64,000 nucleotides of DNA from Tricholoma matsutake (lineage: Eukaryota; Basidiomycota; Agaricomycetes; Agaricales; Tricholomataceae), in assembly GCA_026075535.2 (NCBI GenBank), contig AP026546.1, positions 5,084,001 through 5,148,000 of the forward strand, written 5' to 3'. Positions within the stretch are counted from its first letter, which is position 1. Every line of letters starts with the position of its first letter. The position numbers and the translations under genes are program-made. Below are positions 59,567-64,000 of the stretch, piece by piece. A model generated the notes under the pieces. The model was not told the origin of the DNA, searched no databases, and worked only from the letters and a program-made list of their open reading frames with translations.

Positions 59567-61151
59567 AATAGGACTTGAGGGACGGCAGAACTGGGAGGGA
59601 ACCAATGTATAGCTTCAAAAGAGTGTGGGGGTTTTATGCCGTGTGGGGAATATAGGATATCAAGTGTTGATGTTTTTCCAGCGGTACATCGTGTCTAAAG
59701 TCCACGTTATGCAGCAGCTGCCATAAAGGACAAACGGATCATATTCCTTTTGAGGATGAGCTTGGGGTAAGTTTGATGGTGCTATTTCGCCACAAGTTGT
59801 CATTGACTGATTCTGAGGGCTAATACTAATAGCGACTGCATCGTTTGCACGTTTGGATATCGATTTTAACGAGGTTCATGGGTGCGTTTCATTCCCGATC
59901 CATGTGCTCGGTTTCAGCTCCACTTGAACGTCTTTGACCTGCAACTAAAATAGCATCGCCGAGGATCCCCCTTGAGGCTTGAATGGTCGTCACATGCGTC
60001 TGAGCGCACCAAGTGAGCGCCTTCGGTGCAACCGATTTACCAATAGGAAAGATGGAATTCTTCGAGAAAAACATCCCGTTGAAGAAGTTGTCGGTTTTAA
60101 AGGTACGCGAGGTTGGACGAAGCCTTCTGTGTAGGTGACGGTATCTCGAGGCGTACAAACACCGCGACCTCGGAAAACTCGGGAGTTTGAAAGATTCATC
60201 TTCGGCTAGCCCACGTGCAGGCTCTCTCGCTGGATTATTAATTAATTCCCACACTCAGTCACTCGCGGTGTTTATCCTATACTCTATTCTGAGGTTTAGA
60301 TCAAGTTTAGATTCCTCGGAACCCCTAGCGCAACGGGACTGTACATTAGCCCCCAATGCCTCCCTCCGGGGGAAACGCTCCTAAATTTTTTTTTTTTTCA
60401 AGTATGGCAGTGACCCATAGCTATTACACCACCACTTGGTCGGAACGAAAAAAAAATGAACATCCTTAAACTTAAAGTGTCCTAAAATGATGTAAATTCG
60501 GTGTTATTCATTGGCCTTCTATACAATGTAGCCAAATCTCTGACGACAAATTTTTTTAGCCCCGTCAGCTTTGAGTATTCGACCAACGTTCTAGTAGTTT
60601 GTTCCTCTCATGAAAAGGAGCATTTCTACTAGAGCTAAGAGGAATAAGAAATATAAGAAATTTTGGGCTACGCTTTTCGTTGAAAAGTAGCGGTGCTCGG
60701 GTGTTGTGCGCCACAGCACACCGACATTTTGTCCTCAAAATAGTACGTGGACATATAAATTTCGGCGCGTCGCGTCTTGTAATGACCTCGTGGCCTGCTC
60801 TGAACGCGCTGGTTTATTGATGCATATAACAAAGCGACTCACCGATCAACAAGCAGCCTGGTACGGAAGTACCGAGGTCGTCGTGTCTTTCCCGAGACTT
60901 TGATGAATGACCTCAAGAAAGCACCTAGATCCATGCTAATCTCACACTTCACTGAAAGCAGAGTTCGAAGAGAGGGGGTGGAACGAGCTCACTGATTTCT
61001 CTACTATTGTAGACAGTACGGGTTACATTTACTGGCGGTGGATAGTCCAGGACAGGCGTCAAGTGACAATATTAATTGTTAGGATATCATACTGGTACTT
61101 AAGCAGATCGAGTGGACGCTCATGTGGCCATCTGCAACTACTCACCCATTT
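59567..61151. other. Intergenic between the sugar porter and ATG11
   Basis: It contains the porter promoter. A minus-strand open piece at 59889-60254 (TYTEGFVQPRVPLKPTTSSTGCF and following) has no family I recognise, and there are T-runs near 60385. No gene is called. Confidence 0.5.
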
Positions 61152-64000
61152 CTAAAATCGCTTAAGCAACTCGGTTGCTGACGCGTCGTTGTTAGTCTGA
61201 GCATCAAGAGTGTTTCTCCGATTCGTGGACGAACTAGGGGTGGCAGGAAGGGTGTCAGATTCCAACAGCTCAGCCTTCTTCTTCCTACTGAACGATACCC
61301 CCCAACTGTTGGCTAGATTTGCTAAGGTGCTGGTGGCAGTCATAGCTTGCCGGGCTGCCTGGGTCGGTGTGCTTGGACCTACAGAAACACCGGCTAGTGG
61401 GGAGGCTCTAGGGATGTGGTATGATGTCGTCCGTCTGCTTATCAGAGCGTTCGCCATACCGTCAGTTATAGATCCATCAGGGGACGGAGTGCTAGAAAGC
61501 CCAAAGGGGTTTCCTTCACCAGAAGAAGGCGAGGATGACACCATTGCTTGCTCCGTCAGCGCAGTCGTGGGAGCAGCCTTTGGTATTGGCGCGGCGGTAA
61601 CCCCACTAGCTAGAGGGGGAACTCGGCTCACAGAAAACTTGGAGGTAGCGGACATCCTAGAAGCTCGAGAGCCTGGTCGCAATGGCGAAGGAATGACCAC
61701 CGCCTGCTGAGGTGCAGATCCAATTGGGATCGATGGAGAAGGTGGCGGAGGTGGAGACGTTGTTGGTGATGGCGTCTTCGTTGGTGAATGAATTGGGGAT
61801 TGTGGGACAGCTTCTAATTGTGTTTCTGGGGTGGCTTGAGCCAACAGTCGAGATAATGATGAGGGACGAGCGTTTGGTGAAGAATTTGACCGATTACGGA
61901 CAGGAAAAAGGTGCGAGTTAGGGGGGTGCGTGACTTGGAACGATTCCTCGACTTCAGCTTCTGGTGGGCCAGGGGGAAGCGCTGGTGGAGGCGGGCTACT
62001 CCCTAGAACAGGTCCTTTCGGTTCATCAAGGTCATTCGAGGATAATCTTTTTAAGGATACTCTTCTTTTGTTGTGACTCGGCTGTGTCCAATCTTCGACC
62101 TCGAGCATGTAGTACTTGACACCGTCACCAAGCCCATACGGGTTGCTACTAGGATCCTAATACGGGATGGGATATTAACGACCGATTGAGGGAAGATTCC
62201 AAAAGATACATACCTGGTGATCAACGACACGCTCTGTTATTGATGTTATCCTGGCAACAATCCACTCTCGAGTTTTCAGTTGGTCTGCAAGATGGCCGGT
62301 AGCTTGAAGAAAGTAGTGCGGGAAAGACACTGTCACGGGAAAGGAAGGGGGAAACCCCGGATTTCAGTGTGACCAGACCTTCTTTATACGAAAGGACATA
62401 CCGTTAAATGCGGCCCAGGGTTTAGATACGGAATTCCGCGTTGGGAGAAACAGCGCGAGGTCTCCCTTTGCAAAGTTTCTGAATGAGATCTTCCCCTTTG
62501 CGCGTTCTCGGTAATCCTTGCATTGTTTCTGCCATTTCCGAATAGTTGATCCAGTTTTCGTGACAGCCTCAAGGAAATGGTCGTGGTCGAACGCTCTAAG
62601 CATCTCCAAGGCTGTTGGAGGATCTGAAGGATCGATAGGCTCGGGGTCATCAGGCTGCCCGATGATACTATGCCGCATGGTTGTCGAAAACATAGAATCT
62701 GCCATGCTGTTCCCTTGCTTGGATGCGGAGTTAGGGTGAGCGACGATATTCTGTGCCATATGCAGCGCTCTGACATGCGAATTACGGAAGCTGATGGCGA
62801 CATCCAAAATCTGCGCGATCAAACGACTACTGTCCTCCAGCCGCTGCTCGAAGTGAAATTGTGACGCTTGCCCCGCTTTTAGATCACCTCTCAATAGACG
62901 TTCAACATGCCGTGCTTCCAGAAGCTCGCGTTCGACACGTTTCAGCTCTTCTCGCAGACCGACAGCATCAGCGTTCGCAATCTCGAGCTCCGCGCGAAGG
63001 TCTTTCACCTGCCGATCTGTATGTTCCTGCACAGCCTTCAACTCAAAGAACTGGCGCTCTAATACAGCACGGTCGCCGTCAGCCTCAGCAATGTGGTCGC
63101 GAATGATGCGATCGTGCTCCGAAGCCTGGACACGAAGAAGCCGGTCTTTCTCCTCACTAGCATCCTTCAATGCTCTATGAACATCCTCACTCTCCATCCG
63201 CGCAGCTTGAATCTGGGCTTCCAAATCCTCACCTCGAGACCGAGACTCCTCTATTTTGCGAAGGTTGATCGCTTGCTCTTCGAGAAGATTCGTCACCTTC
63301 TCAGCATGTCGACTTTCCAAAGCCTTAACATCCTCAAACTCTATCTTCACCTGGGCTAACTCTTGCCTCAACTGCTCCGCCGCCCTTGATTGGTCCGTCG
63401 CATCTCCCAACGCCTGCGCGAGAGCTGTACGCTGACGTTCAACTTCAGCTGATAGCTCGGTATTCCGTTCCTCCACAAATCGTCTGGCGGCGGACTGGCT
63501 CTCCAGTTGCGTTCGCACCTGATGGAGCTCCCTCTCTAGCTGGTCCGACCGTTCCCGCTCATCGGCTATTGTAGAGTCGACATCCTGCAGAGTCGAATTA
63601 AGTCTCCCGATCTCTGCCTGCAAGGATCGCCGCTCTTCTTGAAATTCCGACTCGAGATGAGTGTTGGATTCTCGCGCTGCTTGAACCTGATCAGCGAGTT
63701 CTTGATAGGCGTGTTGTTCCGCCTCGATAGCTGATAAAAATAAACGACGATACGAAACCATGTATAGATGCGCGTGGTGCACTTACAACGTCGCCGAGAA
63801 ACCATTATTCGCGAGGCAGATAGTACTGCATAACGGTTAGCATCATCATATCTGGCTGATTACATTGTGAAGCCCACGAGATCGTTCCGCAATGCGGTCA
63901 AAACCCGATTCTAAATTGTCCATCTTCAGAATCAGCTTATCTAGAGCAGATCGGCATTCCCGCACGGCCGTGAGAGCAGGGATATCATTATTAGACCGTG
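61152..64000 (-). CDS. ATG11: Autophagy-related protein 11, C-terminal part (gene continues beyond the window)
   Basis: Exons on the minus strand: 64000-63878 (partial), 63825-63787, 63730-62402, 62329-62214 and 62156-61152, with introns of 52, 56, 72 and 57 nt. The visible 870 residues start inside the protein (RSNNDIPALTAVRECRSALDK). About 300 residues of continuous coiled coil follow (63700-62850), then the Atg11 C-terminal domain: KGDLALFLPTRNSVSKPWAAFN, SFPHYFLQATGHLADQL, REWIVARITSITERVVDHQ and YGLGDGVKYYMLEVEDW. A Ser/Pro-rich disordered tail of about 310 residues ends at 61152. Atg11 (FIP200-like) scaffolds Atg1 kinase and cargo receptors in selective autophagy. The assignment rests on the C-terminal domain; the N-terminus is outside the window. 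Confidence 0.88.

Noticed and set aside
59889..60254. Minus-strand 121-codon frame upstream of the sugar porter
   Set aside because: No recognisable domain, and a second frame on the same strand is also open. Probably chance.

Overview
The window reads as a stretch of a basidiomycete (mushroom-type, Agaricomycete) nuclear genome. The host genes are split by many 48-70 nt GT-AG introns with CTRAY-like branch sites. They belong to fungal families: Atg11, DUF1769, an MFS sugar porter, PP1, GPI12. The rest is heavily colonised by LTR retrotransposons. The species cannot be named from sequence alone.

Left part (1-21.2 kb): a nested retrotransposon pile. A partial Ty3/Gypsy chromovirus (A, 1-2131) abuts a minus-strand Gypsy element (B, 2132-15876). 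The gag gene of B was split by a younger plus-strand Gypsy chromovirus (C, 8745-14770, 426-bp LTRs, TSD GTCAC). A Ty1/Copia element (D, 16031-21222, 371-bp LTRs, TSD AGTGT) follows. B carries, antisense between pol and its 3' LTR, an intron-containing coiled-coil gene whose spliced product has a canonical fungal Zn(II)2Cys6 cluster. All pol genes are broken. B and C show a self-priming arrangement: the sequence next to the 5' LTR is complementary to an internal LTR segment. D and E carry a primer site matching the anticodon arm of initiator tRNA-Met, as in Drosophila copia half-tRNA priming.

21.2-26.4 kb: decayed accessory DNA. It holds an intron-bearing pseudogene of a large agaric family, tandem repeats and a truncated hAT-like MITE.

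27.2-44.5 kb: a host gene island. It contains a DUF1769 protein, GPI12 (GPI-anchor de-N-acetylase), a head-to-tail pair encoding GDP-L-fucose synthase and GDP-mannose 4,6-dehydratase (the complete de novo GDP-fucose branch), a cytochrome P450 relic, a large PH-domain protein and the PP1 catalytic subunit (GLC7). GPI12 and the fucose pair diverge from a 215-bp intergenic region, and both act on nucleotide-sugar or glycolipid chemistry.

45.3-57 kb: a second repeat zone. Copia element E (45284-53596) has lost its reverse-transcriptase core, and an antisense 337-codon gene sits there instead. That gene is itself interrupted by a 2.6-kb non-autonomous hAT-like element full of hairpins. A second, complete hAT-like MITE (55176-56062) and a tRNA-like module follow.

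57.3-64 kb: an intact 14-exon MFS sugar transporter and the 3' part of ATG11 (selective autophagy scaffold), both on the minus strand. I joined exons by hand using splice consensus and phase, so exon borders are predictions.
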